A DNA stretch of 64,000 nt, taken from Amoebidium appalachense. Lineage: Eukaryota > Ichthyosporea. Position 1 is the first letter of the stretch, and the number at the start of each line of letters is the position of its first letter. Made by a program: the position numbers and the translations under genes. The DNA is taken from assembly GCA_963693365.1 (NCBI GenBank), contig CAVNZM010000005.1, positions 4,030,001-4,094,000 of the forward strand, written 5' to 3'. The notes beneath the pieces are model-generated. The model was not told where the DNA came from. It did no database searches and saw nothing but the letters and a program-made list of their open reading frames with translations. Of the stretch, positions 1 through 56,432 are shown one piece after another.

Positions 1-75
1 TCAACCCATACCCACTCAACCCAACACAAGTTAATTAAGTTTTACCCCAAAACCGTTAGACTACAGTACGTCTGT

Positions 76-186
76 AACTAGAGTGACGTTCATTTGCCAG
101 CCCTCTGCTCACCCCCAAACCTATACCCCAACTAGAGTGACGTTCATTTGCCAGCCCTCTAACCCATTAACCCCTACCTTGACCAG

Positions 187-212
<26 letters not shown>
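76..212 (+). repeat. Three-copy microduplication across a 3' splice site
   Basis: A 31-bp segment starting aactagagtgacgttc occurs identically at 76-106 and 130-160. A third, diverged copy covers the intron-exon boundary at about 180-212, where gaccagagtgacgtcgattg is the acceptor plus the first codons of the PRPS exon. The spacing is about 52-54 bp. The two intronic copies therefore look like degenerate duplicates of the exon start. Confidence 0.8.
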
Positions 213-2938
<2,726 letters not shown>

Positions 2939-3239
2939 TCATGTAGCGTGCGATTGATAGACAATCATGCAACTTGCGCACTGTTGCACATGGCCGGCTC
3001 ATTGTTCAGACCATTTTTTGGTATCTTCTTTTTTCTCGTTATTTATCCGACTCCGCTCTCTCTCACATTTCTGAATTTGTGTGACCCCCCCCCCCCCCCC
3101 CCCCACAATATACACACACACACACGATTCCACCCTCTCGTTCGATGAGTATGTCACAGTGTAGAAATGGTAGCGCTGTTATTCGTATGGATAGAGACCC
3201 GACTGGTGCCTTTTTTGAGATGTAGGTGACAGAGACTGA

Positions 3240-3245
3240 AATAAA
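3240..3245 (+). terminator. Possible PRPS poly(A) signal AATAAA
   Basis: AATAAA lies about 405 bp after the PRPS stop codon on the same strand. It is the first exact match I see downstream; position alone supports it. Confidence 0.4.
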
Positions 3246-3590
3246 GATACACACACGCACACAAACACAACCACACCCACTTTGCACAGGCGAAAATCTG
3301 CATTTACCCATGATATTGTCGGATAGGCCGTGAGTCCACGTTTGATATCATGCATATGGACGTCGCGAGTATTTTTCCAAATCCTTGTTCTGGGGGATTG
3401 ATTTTCGAAGCACCGCCTTAGGCTAACCCTAATTGGGCTAGTAACAAGTGGCATATCTTATTTTCTGTATTCGTAATAATTTTTTGGTCGAAGGGAGTGC
3501 CCTGGCGGTATTAACCCCTCAATCTCTCACCGGTTGAAATGAAAGGCCACTCACTGCTGCCCCCCCCCCCCCCCCTCCGGCGCTGTGAAT

Positions 3591-3733
3591 GGGTCGAAAC
3601 TCGGGTACTGTGGGTGACGTGCCCCCTCCCTGAGGATACTGCTTGTTATGCTTAGTCTTTATGTGTGGTTTGCACGCACTCTGCATCGTGTTGTCCGTTG
3701 TCTATGTGTACATCGTAATTCATGACACATTCT

Positions 3734-3735
<2 letters not shown>
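3591..3735 (+). repeat. SINE-like repeat, copy A
   Basis: Starts with the B-box-like gggtcgaaactcgggtactg, continues through ccctgaggat and ctgcatcgtgttgtccgttg, and ends at a poly-C tract (3735-3767). It matches the minus-strand copies at 36272-36450 and 37173-37384 in order and motif. Orientation is the same as that of the upstream PRPS gene. Confidence 0.75.
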
Positions 3736-3769
<34 letters not shown>

Positions 3770-4593
3770 AAGAAACAAAAACAAAAAAACAAAAACAAAA
3801 AACGCACACATGTGTACAGTGTGACACCACCACCACCACCACCACCAACACACACATGTGTACACACACATCCTGAGCCACGGTCTGGCAGTCACGGACA
3901 CGAGTACCCCTCCCCCCCCCCCCCCCCCCCCCTACACACACCGTGACACGTGCACACACACACACCGAGGCTCTCTCAGTTACAGACTGGCAGTACTCAG
4001 GGACAGGATCATGACCTTCCCCCCCTCCCCCCCCTCCCCCTCCCCCCGCCACCACCCGCCCCCACGTGACTCAGCCACGCATATTTTTTATTTTATTTTG
4101 CCCGGTTTTTTCCTTGGAGCCCCTTGCAGTCCCTCAAAGGAACTGCATAGCTACCGTCGAAGCTTTATAAATTTGATCTACTTGATGTGTCCTTTGTAAG
4201 CAAGCATCACTTGTATTACTAATATCGATAGCTGTTCGAGATAGTTAGCACGATATTGACCAATCCTAGCTACTAGTACACACTTAGCCCAGAGTTTTTG
4301 CCCCAACCTCGCTTAGCTATAGTGGAGAGGAACACCCATGCACATGTGAATCTATTTGCAGTCTGAGGTCGCCAATCAGGATCATGGTGAGGTGCTGCAT
4401 GCGCGCATGCATGCCAGTGTACCGTACAGTCTATCTGCCGACGTTCTATATGACCAGCACAAGAAATGATTCACCTGAGTGAGTGGTCACTGTGAAAACT
4501 ACACAAGAGAAAGGGGACTTGCTTACAAAATGGGAGGAGGAGAGTCGACTCTGAGAGTCGAGCTCGACGCAGAGACAGTACCGTGCACGTGAG

Positions 4594-4632
4594 GCCCTGA
4601 GACGGGCCGAGGAGCTCGGTCTGTCTCAGGGC
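4594..4632. repeat. Perfect 10-bp-stem inverted repeat (hairpin)
   Basis: GCCCTGAGAC at 4594-4603 pairs with GTCTCAGGGC at 4623-4632, and an inner CCGAG/CTCGG pair extends the stem. It is intergenic with no gene nearby. It could be a fragment of a foldback element or a structured RNA; nothing decides between these. Confidence 0.6.
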
Positions 4633-4769
4633 TGGACTGGTTCCTATTGGTTCGGAAAGCATCACCAAGTACAATTACTGCAGCAGTGAGCCTACAGTAC
4701 CTAGTGTGATTTGCATAGATATCCATTCATTACTTTCTATACCACAGTAACTGCTTATAGGCTGCGGTC

Positions 4770-4802
<33 letters not shown>

Positions 4803-5837
4803 TGTGTTTCTTATAACTCATAAACCTTCAACGAAGCCGCCAAGTTCAGCTAGAAACGCTTTTCGTAACCCTGGGTGGCCGCTAGATGATTGGCTGACGG
4901 TGTATCTCCACATGTTTAAGCAAGGTATGCATGTGACTCATTGACCTCCCCTTTTTCAGGGTGCGCGAAAGAGGCTTAGATGTCCTACCTCCACATTTTC
5001 TACAGTATCTACACGGAAAAACGATGAATTGTTGTACAGAAATACAGTTATATCTGTTTAGATGATTTTAAATTTACCTAATGTCAGATGGCATATAATA
5101 ATTATTAGTTCTTGGTTTTGCCAAGCAGATAAAATTTGTTTGCCAGGCTGGGGTCGTTATTTTTTGGGTCACTGGTATGCACCGTGGTCTAGGGAGACAT
5201 GAGGGGTGGCCATGCCGCAATCAGCTGTTTCGCCATGCGCGAAGCTTAAAACTGCATAAATATACATCTTAATAGCTAAAATTAATAGAAGTGGCCTCGT
5301 TACTATTATTGCTGCTAGGAGCTGGGTAGGGCTTACACTCAAGCGCCGACAATCAACAGTCATACCACACCGTTGACGGCGATCTGGGGCATATCAGTGA
5401 TGCGGTGTCTAACGAGCTCCTAATAGGATAAACATCACGCACTTCATGTAAAAGCAATATATTTCAGCCAATAGCAACCCGGCAGATGGCTCATGAAGGT
5501 GCACGTTGGCCAGTTTCACACGTCGACTGTGTGACACAAAGCAGTGCAAAGTGTATGTTTTTTCAACGAACCTTTTGTAGGGAACAGGGGAAATCAACAT
5601 GATTCTGTAAACACCTTGTGCGTAACTATTGTTGTTGTTCTAGTTGGAAGTTCTGGACGCTATGTATTGTTATTTGCGCGCTTTTGTACGCTGGGCTAGT
5701 CCAAGCCCTGAAGCATTGTGGTTACACCAAACAAGGGCAACCAGTCTCTGAGTCCGAAACCCCTCTACTTCAAGGAGTCGCTTAGGTGCTCTTCCAAACG
5801 TATAATACGTCAAAGGAGGTTAGCAAATGCGAGGCGC

Positions 5838-5846
5838 TTTATATAT
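5838..5846 (+). promoter_or_regulatory. TATA-like box upstream of the coiled-coil gene
   Basis: The sequence tttatatata lies about 55 bp before the proposed ATG at 5897. The leader between them is AT-rich and free of upstream ATGs in good context. This is supported by position and composition only. Confidence 0.4.
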
Positions 5847-5896
5847 ACTGAAGGTTTTCCATGACATATAGTGCACATCTTTGAACACGAATAAGA

Positions 5897-17881
<11,985 letters not shown>

Positions 17882-18226
17882 GGGTCACGTGACTCGTGGA
17901 AAAATCGTACCGAGAGTCCATTTCATTGGATGTGGTGTAGTCTGTACAATATTAGAGATCCACTGATGATGAACTTTGTGGTGTGAGGAAGGGGAATGAG
18001 CGAGTGTGTGTGTTTTGTGTGTGTGTTTTTTTTGGGGGGGGGGGGGGGGGAGGGGGGAGGATAGGGGGAGGCCCTCCGGGGGAGGGGGGGGGGGGTCTGG
18101 TTCAATATATACAAGGCAGACTCAGCCCTTTCTTTTTTGTCATGCATGTATATTAGAAGTGGTGCCACACTACCTTGATCAAAGTGTGTTATTTGGTGTG
18201 TTAATTGCTTGCCTGGTGGCAGATTA

Positions 18227-18232
18227 AATAAA
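18227..18232 (+). terminator. Poly(A) signal AATAAA for the coiled-coil gene
   Basis: The motif occurs in agattaaataaattg, 346 bp downstream of the stop at 17881 on the same strand, in AT-rich non-repetitive sequence. Confidence 0.55.
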
Positions 18233-24651
<6,419 letters not shown>

Positions 24652-24966
24652 AAAAAAAGGGGAAAAAACAACAAAATGCAGGGTGGGTGGGGTGCTGGAA
24701 TGGAATGTATGTGGCTTAACGATAGGTTTTGTTTTCCTACTTCTGCAACTTCTTTTTTTTTTGCTTGGGCATTTGCAGTATAGGCACATGTGTATGCTGG
24801 TCGCGGGAGTATCAAACAAACCACTCCCTGCTTTTGTTCATATCGGATTCTGCACCTGGCGTCTTTTCGTGCCTTTTTTCCTTTTTTTGTTTTGGCTCGC
24901 CTCCATGGTTTCCTTTTTTGGGGATATATCGCTCACCAACGTGTACACGTACACACACACGCACAC

Positions 24967-25032
<66 letters not shown>

Positions 25033-27332
25033 GCGCGCGTACGCACCGCAAGCGTGCACACCTGGGACATAGAGGGATGGGGGAAGGGTCATGGATTGAT
25101 GGTGAGGGGGTGGAGTATAGGGAACATGGATGGGGTCTAGGTGGAGGGTGCTGGCTGGGCCACACCTGAGAAATTGAGCCTTTTGGCTATGAATGAACAA
25201 AGGGGCAGACAGATGCTCCTACAATAATCAATGCCCGTGTGCGCCATTGCCTAGCTGTGGTCAGTTTCCATCCCCCCCCCCCCCCCCCCCCCCCCGAGAG
25301 GTTAAAGAGTCGAAACCCATGCTTTTGTGGAGGCATAGGAACCCCCCTGATGATGGGCTCTGTTCAAGTGTCTTCTGCCTGCACGCTTAATTGTTTTGAT
25401 TTTGGATTTCCCGCCTTTGTGACGTTTTGTTGTTGCTCTTTGTTGTCTCCTCCATATTTCCAACCCTCTAACGCATACATCACCCCCCCCCCCCCCCCCC
25501 CCCCCCACCACCACCCACCCACCCACCCCCCACCCCTGGCAACACACAAGTACACCCACACTGTGTACACCCGCACTGTACACACACACACACACGTACA
25601 TACACACGTACATACACACGCGCGTGCTCGCACACACACACAATCACACACAGGTGACACACAGACTCACTTGTGCATGCTAATCAACATCAATATGTAA
25701 AGGCATGCTCTAGATCTTTATCCATGGCGATACATCGGCGATAATGATAACAACAGCATACACAATTCGGCCAAGTTTTTTTTTTTTAATGCGATCGAGT
25801 GACCAGCACTACAAAAGCTTTGGTAAGCTCCGATTTGGTTAGTCAGCAGAATCATGTGCATTACAAGTGCATGTATAGAAAATCACAAGCATAATAATCA
25901 TAAGCCATACACATATACGATCATCCTGATCAGCTACCCACTGCACACGATTATAACAGTTAGTGTAAATTACTCATCGGGCATTGCTACTGAATGGCAA
26001 ATATTTATCAACCTGTGACAGGTTCAGATTACTTCGAATGCCATGGTTGGCGTTTCTGCATGATTGAATCCAAAATCATTCCGCTTATAGCCTCCCCCCT
26101 CCCCCCCCCCCCCCCCCCCCCCCCCGGCAAGAAAAAATAAAAAAATAAAAAAATACACCCACATACCCAACCACACCTACACACACACACTAAACCCACC
26201 ACACCCGCTACCACCACATACACCCAGCAGGCCGGACATAGGAAATTTCCCCACCCACCCACATCCCACTCACGGCTACTACAATATCCATACCATCCGT
26301 ACCAGTGTAGCAAGAATGAACCCCCCCCCCCCCCCCCCCCCCCCCCCGGGGGGCAATTTGTAGATATCTGCCGTGGCTGCAGACAGCGCATTCATGCATT
26401 ATAACCCGAAGTATGTAGAAATGGGCTCTAAACTATGCCATTATGATCACACTGCTACTTCACACCAACCGATGTCTTTTGCGCAATCGTATTACCTATT
26501 CACACCCCAGGTGAAATTTCAAATCGTATATCTTGAAATTTTGTAGCTGTTGTTAATAGCTCATGCACACAGCTCCGCAGGAATCTGAAGGTAGAAAAAA
26601 GGTCGGTCAGTTGCGGCGCGAGGGTAGCTGGCAAGTGGGAGAAGTAAATGCTTTGCTTTAACAAATTGCTAACAACAGTACGGACCTAAATATTTAGAGC
26701 ACGGTGCAAGGAGAATTATCTGGTGGGTACGTACATAAAACCAAAAACCTAAACACACTTTTGTATTCCCCCACGGCATACGATAACATAGTATTCCACC
26801 ACATCACACCAGTCTGAGAACACACAATAATCCCCCAACACTCATACCACCCGCTGGTGTGACTTGTAACGTTAAGTTATTAAAAAAAACTACTCTAGAC
26901 ATAAAGCACATGCACACCCAACGTAAACGTGCCCCACTCGTTTATGGATTCCCGGTGGGTACACTTGCGGGGTGTGCAGTCTAATTGATCAATACATCGT
27001 CTCAAGCGGCACACCCGTGCCACACACGTAAGGGTGTGAGTGCCGATGTGGCATAAAGGGGTTGTGAACATAATGACACCAGCATGTGTGCATGTGCCAG
27101 GGTATGGGTAGGTTGTATGGGGCTTTGGGAGAAGGGGAGGAGGTGAGGGGAGGGGGGGGGGGAGGGGGGGGGGGGGGGGGGGGGAGGGGGGAGGGGGGAG
27201 GAGGGGGGGATGAGAGGGTGAAATAATGCACAAACTGCACAAACTGTTCAGCATGAAGCACACCACCAAACAGCCAGGTAAAAATAATAGGCATGCCGGA
27301 AAGAAAAGGGTGTGTGTGCACGCAGCACCCCC

Positions 27333-27378
<46 letters not shown>

Positions 27379-27437
27379 ATTTTCCTTTCTTTCTTTCCTT
27401 CTTTCTTTTAAGTGGGTGGTGGTGGTAATGGTGGTAG
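24652..27437. other. Convergent intergenic region between PAM16 and alanyl-tRNA synthetase 3' ends
   Basis: No exon recognised. It contains a (CA)n tract (24955-25030), SINE-like copy D with its poly-C tail, two more poly-C tracts (26100-26125, 26320-26347), A/T-rich unique sequence (25680-26080, 26390-26900), poly-G (27150-27184) and poly-C (27336-27378). Both flanking 3' UTRs must lie here; I see no convincing poly(A) signal for either. Confidence 0.55.
25297..25482 (+). repeat. SINE-like repeat, copy D (head plus second body type)
   Basis: The head has the B-box-like gagtcgaaaccc and gatgatgggctctg, shared with copies A, E, F, G, H and K. The body (tctgcctgcacgctta ... tccatatttccaaccctcta) is shared with copy B. 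It ends at poly-C (25483-25506). Confidence 0.75.
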
Positions 27438-50354
<22,917 letters not shown>

Positions 50355-50883
50355 GGTGGCTACGGGTTACACACAAACTTGCTTCTCTGCAAACAACACT
50401 CAGGCCTTTTTCAAAGGTGCCTGCTTTCAAAAAGTTTACGCGCTGCCACACACCAGCTTCTAGAGCTAAAGTCAAATAGGAGAGTGTGCAGGTCACGGTA
50501 ACCTCAGAGTAGCGGTTTGAATGACATGGTCTCTCCTACAGTAAATCCAGCCGGCGTCGTCTTCATGCAGGACCAGAGAACCTCAACTTGAAACGTCCAC
50601 GACGACGACGGCGCGGAGGTGGGCCACGAGGATTTACCCTCCTCTAAACAGCAATGATTGCGCCTTCTTCGCTCATGAGTCATGACAAGGATTTCGCACT
50701 CAGTAGCCTACTAGTCCACAGAACAGTTCGCAGTGGCGAGAGTTATCAATACTTTTTTTTCCCAGTTGTATAGTATTTTTTTTTAGCGCGTGAGCGTTAT
50801 AGAATCATTCAAGGGTAGGCGCGGGTTTCGGATAACGCACGGTTAGGCTTCAATATACAGTTTTTCCGTTGCCTGAAAGCAAC
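50355..50883. promoter_or_regulatory. Probable bidirectional promoter region (synthetase / SR-like gene)
   Basis: The ATG codons of the synthetase (minus, 50354) and the SR-like gene (plus, 50884) are only 529 bp apart, head to head. The region lacks long simple repeats, is relatively mixed in composition, and has a GC-rich patch with acgacgacgacggcgcg near 50600. No classical TATA box is evident. Function is inferred from geometry. Confidence 0.5.
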
Positions 50884-51036
50884 ATGGGACGCAGTGGTAA
50901 GGAACCCCTCCTTCTGTGTGTGGGTGCTCGAACTTGAATGGTTGCACATCGAGGCTGTTTTGTCTTATACTTTGGTGCACTGTGCCTGCTTCTGGGTGGT
51001 TGTTTCCCTTTTTGTTCTGGGCGCCTAGTATTGACC

Positions 51037-51081
<45 letters not shown>

Positions 51082-51214
51082 AAACACACAAAAAAAAAAA
51101 AAAAAAAACACCACTACCACTCCCAGGCTGTCAGCCATCCTGCTTGTGTAATCCCCTGATCTTCCCGCAGCCTTTCACTATTGATATTTTTTTTTCTTGA
51201 GATTAGATTTAAAA

Positions 51215-51250
<36 letters not shown>

Positions 51251-51500
51251 ACAAAAAAAAAAAAAAAAAAAAAAAAGGTCGCCACCTCCACCACCGCCAC
51301 AAGGCACACACCTTCACCACTACCACCCCTTCCTAACACTTTTTCTTATTCTCGTATATACCTTCCCATGGTTATATTGGTTGTGTGTTTCTTACCGTTA
51401 TGTCCGCTGCCCAGAGTCCCGCAGCCCAGCCCCGCGCCGGAGGTCACCTTCTCCGAGAGATGACCGGGGCCGGAGGGACGACAGACGAGGTTTGCCCACC

Positions 51501-51533
<33 letters not shown>

Positions 51534-52914
51534 CCCTCCCGCCCTTCCCTCCTTCCCCCCCACTGGACTCTCCCCACTTCCCTGGGGTTGGCTCGGGATT
51601 TTTTTGGAGGTGGGCTCTGCTTTTTACACTCTTTTTGGTTTTTAACAGCTGTACGTGTTTTGATCGTAGTTTTTAGTACTGCGTACCGAGTCATTCATTG
51701 ATAGATTTTCTAAAGCCCTTTGACCCATTTTCCCCTTCCCTCCCAGCACCAGTGCTCATACGTCCTATGTGTCTTTTTATTTGCAAGGCCCTGACCTCGT
51801 GTCTCTTTGTCATAAGTTTTTCCTTCTCTCTTTCTGCGCTCATCCCACACCCTTGCTCTCATGGCCTGTGTTCACCGTTTTGTGTGCACCTAGTAGCCCA
51901 ACTGGACGAAATGAAATCTCTTATCAAAATATGGCTCTTACTATTTGAAGAAATGAATAGAAGGTGCATCTTCCCTTCTTTTCACGGGTGTTTGGCTGTT
52001 CTTTCCCGTCCTTCCCAATTGCTCGGCTATTTGAGAACTGATAGCGGGCACTGATTTTCGATTTTCGTGGGCAACAAACCCGCCATTTACTCCATATTGT
52101 GGCTGATATTACCGCGCTCTTGCCCACCAAACTGCATACTCTAGAACGCATTTGCCCAGGCTTTGCGGGCCACACCCATCCTGCCATATCCGCACAAGTG
52201 CCTAACATCATGCTCCCCCTGCAGACACCCGCAGCCCACCGCGCCGCCGTTCACCCTCCCCTCGCCGCTTCTCGCGTGACGACAGAGACAGAGATTTTGA
52301 CAGAGACAGATATAGAGACAGGGGGATGGACAGAGATTGGCGTGGGCGTGACGATAGGGGAGGTGACTGGGGTAGGGACAGAGACAGAGAGTGGGACAGA
52401 GATGTGGACAGGCGGAGAGACAGGGACAGGGAGGTAGACAGAGATAGAGATAGAAGCAGAGACAGAGAGTGGGACAGAGACAGAGAGAGAGAAAGGAGCA
52501 GAGACAGGTCTAGACGTCGCAGCAGGAGCCCTGACTGGGGTCGACGTGGGTGAGTGGTTGTTGATTTCTTTCCCCCCCCCCCTTTTTTTTTTTTTGTTTG
52601 TTTGTTTGTTTTTGGGGGGAAGGGGGGGAGGGTTAAAGTCTTGTCATTGTTGGTACTTTGAGTCTCACCGCTCCTTTCTCACTCGTATTATTGCTTCTCG
52701 TTTTTCTGTGTGCGTGATCGTAGATTGTACTGTGTACGGCAACGTGGGGGGCTCCGCTTTTCCTACCCTCAATTCCAATACCCCATCCCCTTTTCCTCGA
52801 GTTTCTAGGGGGCTTCACACAGATTGATGTGCTGCTTTAGCTTTGTTATGACTCTTGCCTCTTCTCCCTTGTGAGTGTGCACCCTAGAGGTTGTCCTCCC
52901 CCCCCCCCCCCCCC

Positions 52915-52945
<31 letters not shown>

Positions 52946-53464
52946 ACACATCAATCCGATCTCCCTTCCCCCCCCCCCCCCCCCCCCCCCCCTTTTTCCC
53001 GATCGTGTTATCCGTTTGTTCTTGTGTACTTCGTACTTTTTGACGCATTCAAACCCCCCTCCCAAAGCTCCCCTCCTCCGGCCCCCACTCTTCCTTCTTT
53101 GTGACACAGCACACCCACGATTTAAATTGAATTTGATTATCATCTACCCCAGAGCTGACACGTGCCTGCACGTAAAGTTTCTCCAAGATGGTGGGGTTGG
53201 TGTTGGTTTGAGGGTGTGTTTGGGGTATTATGGGGGAGGGGGGGAGGGAATGGGGTGTGTGTGTGTGTGTAGGGGGGGGGGGGGGGGTAGCTCCTTTTTT
53301 GACCAAGGCTTGGGAGATGTGGTTTCTAACATGGTGTTCTCTTTTTTCTTTCCCCTGTGCATGTGGTTTCGTAGTTTTTCTTCTCCCCCTCCTCCTCCCC
53401 TCTCCCACCGGCCATTAACATATGATGTCTGTGTTTTTCCGTTTGTGTGTGTGCGGGTGTGTGT

Positions 53465-53534
<70 letters not shown>

Positions 53535-53900
53535 ACGTGCATCCGCGTGCATATGTGTATGCACAGGAGGTCCCGCTCTCCCGACGATCGTCAAAGACGT
53601 TCGCGCTCCAGGGAGCTCTCTCCCTTCGACACAGCCGAGTTATCACCGTACGAGGTGTCTGGAGACGAAAAGGACAAAGGAAGCAGCAGTAGCGACAGTG
53701 ATTCTGAGAGCGGAAAGGAGGGTGGGGACGGCAAGAAGAAGAAGAAGAAGAAGAAGGATAAGAAGAAAAAGAGCAAAAAGGTGAAGTGTTGGGGTCCCCC
53801 CGTGATGTGTTGACGTGTGTGGGTGGTGTGTGGTGCGTGTGGTCCTGTTTGATGGTGTTACCACTGGTGTGGGGTGGGTGTGTGGGTGTGTGCGTGTGTG

Positions 53901-53944
<44 letters not shown>

Positions 53945-55125
53945 TGTGTGCGCGCGCGTGCATGCAAGGGGGGGGGGGGGGATTTTTCTGGTCTCTTTGT
54001 GGCATTGTAGGACATGACTGAATCAATATTTTGTCGGTTTGAAGGCCACAGATCAGATCACGGCTATTGTCAGCTGCTATCACTTTCTCATATACATGGT
54101 AGTCTTGTTCTTTAGACATTGCCATTTTTAGCCGTGAAAGAGAAATGCCGGCTTCAATTTTTCAAACGCCAATAGCAGCTAGCTGACAGCAGCCCATCCT
54201 CCCCCCCCCACACCCACAGGACGAGTATCCATCCTTCGTGGCCCGGCAGGAAAATGCCACCACCCCCAAACCCCATGCCCACTGCTTGCAAACCCACAAA
54301 ACAAAATGCACGCACATGCACATACACACATCGAGGATTCGACAACAGTGAAGATCGACGAGTGCGCCAAACAAAGGGAGTGCCACGACAAATTCATGTT
54401 ACATACACACAGACACACTTGCGCGCGCACACATGCACGCACACACAACACACACACTCTCACTCACTCACTCACACTCACACCCACATTCACACGCACA
54501 CCCACGTTCACACTCACACACACACACCCCTGCCCCTGCCTCTATTGCCCCATTCTTGATTTTCTCTCCCTCCTTTTTCACTCCTCTCCATTTTGTCATA
54601 TACCTCTCTCCCCCCCCCCCCCCCCCCCCCCTTCCTCGCCAATTTGCACATGAACACCCAATTCTACTTTTTCTGCCCGCGACATTTTATTCTCCATATC
54701 TCGAGCCTCACACGATAAATGCAAGACCTATGCCTGTTTGCACAATAGCGCCCATTTGAGGATTGCACCAATCGGTGTTGGCCATTTTTCCTTCTCTCTT
54801 TTTTATCTGCTTGTTGCGTGCGCTAACCCCCAACAGTCCAAGAAGAAGAGCAAGGATGATGAGCCAGAGAAGCTGTCGGAGGTAAGCCCTCCCCTTCAAC
54901 ACACACACAGACACTCACACAACATGCCCGCTTGTTAGAGGTTAGAGAGTTAAACGCCGTTGGGATGTGTTCTGTGATGTGCTCCTATCAACGTGTGTCG
55001 TTCCTGCGCATTCATTTGGTTTCTGGTTTGTGTTTTTTATTGTTGGGGTTTTTGTTTTTTTGTCGCAGTAAGTGTTTTTCCACGCTCCACTTTTGCTGTT
55101 GTTGGTGGTGGTGGTGGTGGTGGTA

Positions 55126-55203
<78 letters not shown>

Positions 55204-55458
55204 TTTGGGGGGGGGGGGGGGGTCTTTAGGTTATTAGTGCATCAAATCACAGAATGGTTGCTTGTTGTGCCCAGGTTTTGGCAATGCATCTTCTCACTTT
55301 TTTACTTTCTGCAGTTCCTGCACAAGAAGAACAAGGACGGGCCGCGCAGCATTATCACGGGGCAGCTGATCAAAATGAAGGTCAAGAAGAGCAGCAAGGA
55401 GAAGGCCGCAGACAAGAACAGGCAGGACCTGCTCAACTTCCTCAACGAGGCCTCTTAG
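50884..55458 (+). CDS. SR-like RS/RD-rich nuclear protein, six exons, ~271 aa
   Basis: Exons: 50884-50896, 51415-51489, 52225-52549, 53567-53780, 54837-54881, 55315-55458 (TAG); all junctions are phase-consistent. The protein begins [19 protein letters not shown], continues with RS and long RD/DRDR repeats (to about residue 150), then an acidic Ser/Asp stretch ([11 protein letters not shown]), a lysine run ([18 protein letters not shown]) and a non-repetitive C-terminus, [20 protein letters not shown] followed by [14 protein letters not shown]. Composition is that of splicing-associated SR-related proteins, so a nuclear-speckle or pre-mRNA-processing role is inferred. The compact C-terminal motif probably defines the family, but I cannot name it. 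The lysine run and repeated RD blocks are low-complexity, so exact length may vary between alleles. Confidence 0.78.
53001..53058 (+). repeat. SINE-like repeat, copy J (3' end only)
   Basis: The sequence gatcgtgttatccgtttgtt, then cttgtgtacttcgtactttt, then gacgcattcaaacccccc matches the 3' end of copy G in inverse orientation. It lies in intron 3 of the SR-like gene, sense orientation, ending in a C run. Confidence 0.8.
53467..53533 (+). repeat. (GT)n microsatellite
   Basis: About 65 bp of GT shortly upstream of the acceptor at 53566 in the SR-like gene. Confidence 0.9.
55129..55202 (+). repeat. (GT)n microsatellite
   Basis: About 74 bp of GT followed by poly-G, in the last intron of the SR-like gene. 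Confidence 0.93.
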
Positions 55459-55589
55459 GCCTGTGCGTGCTTTTGTTCTTTTTTTGTTGTGGTAACAGTT
55501 GTTGTTTTTTCCCTTGTGAATGGTGTGTAACTGTGGTAGAGGTGGTTGCGGCTGCTTTTTCAACTGGAAGCTTTCGTAACGCATTTTTT

Positions 55590-55663
55590 TTTTTTGGGGG
55601 GGGGGGGGGGTGGGGTGGGGGGGGGGGGGGTGGGGGTGGGGGGGGGGGGGGATGGTTTTGTTT

Positions 55664-55701
<38 letters not shown>

Positions 55702-55704
55702 GTG

Positions 55705-55736
<32 letters not shown>

Positions 55737-55778
55737 GTTGTTTGTTTATTTGCCCAGGTATAATGTCTTCGTTTTTTT

Positions 55779-55838
<60 letters not shown>

Positions 55839-55861
55839 TTGGGGGGGGGGGGGGGGGGGGG
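55590..55861 (+). repeat. Poly-G, (GT)n and ~49-bp poly-T in the SR-like gene 3' UTR
   Basis: Poly-G blocks (55597-55650, 55706-55733), (GT)n (55670-55698), poly-T (55779-55828) and another poly-G (55841-55861) lie between the stop codon and the poly(A) signal. Confidence 0.85.
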
Positions 55862-55924
55862 GTAATTTGTGTTTTGAATCTCCCGTCGTAACAGCGTTTT
55901 GTTCAAACCTTTTTACTGGACAGT

Positions 55925-55930
55925 AATAAA
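55925..55930 (+). terminator. Poly(A) signal AATAAA for the SR-like gene
   Basis: The context cagtaataaagacagcc, 467 bp after the stop, is the first exact signal on the strand. Confidence 0.6.
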
Positions 55931-56392
55931 GACAGCCGAATCTGGTTATAAATGAAGATTGCTATTTTTTACACAGCTTGAAGGCCCGAGGGGAACACCC
56001 GCACGGCACAAATACTGTTCCTCTATCAACACGCTTCTGCAGAAACCTGAAAATTGTCCAATACATTTTCCCCGTGTACTGGAGCTGTGCATAGTGTTTG
56101 AATTGTTGCTAACGCTGCCTCGAGGTAGTATTTCATTGATACCGACCGTGTTGTCCAGGTCGATTGGGAAGAGATAAAAGAAACCATATCACGTGTGGTA
56201 CCAGTAGGCTCGACGTGGGGCCTGGGTACTTGGCAAAGTCGGGATGTTGGCCGCTCTGCTTTCTGGGCCTTCTGGACTCTTCTGAACCCATCATGAGCCC
56301 CTCCCTCTTCGGAATCGGATGCCGCACATGTACACACACACACACACACAACACCCCCCACCCCACCCCCCCCCGTCCCACACACCCACCCA

Positions 56393-56432
<40 letters not shown>

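Noticed and set aside
56026-56427. Minus-strand gene (frame with SEEGGAHDGFRRVQKAQKAE)
   Set aside because: There is no consistent splice context or family resemblance, it runs into a (CA)n translation, and the plus strand is equally open here.
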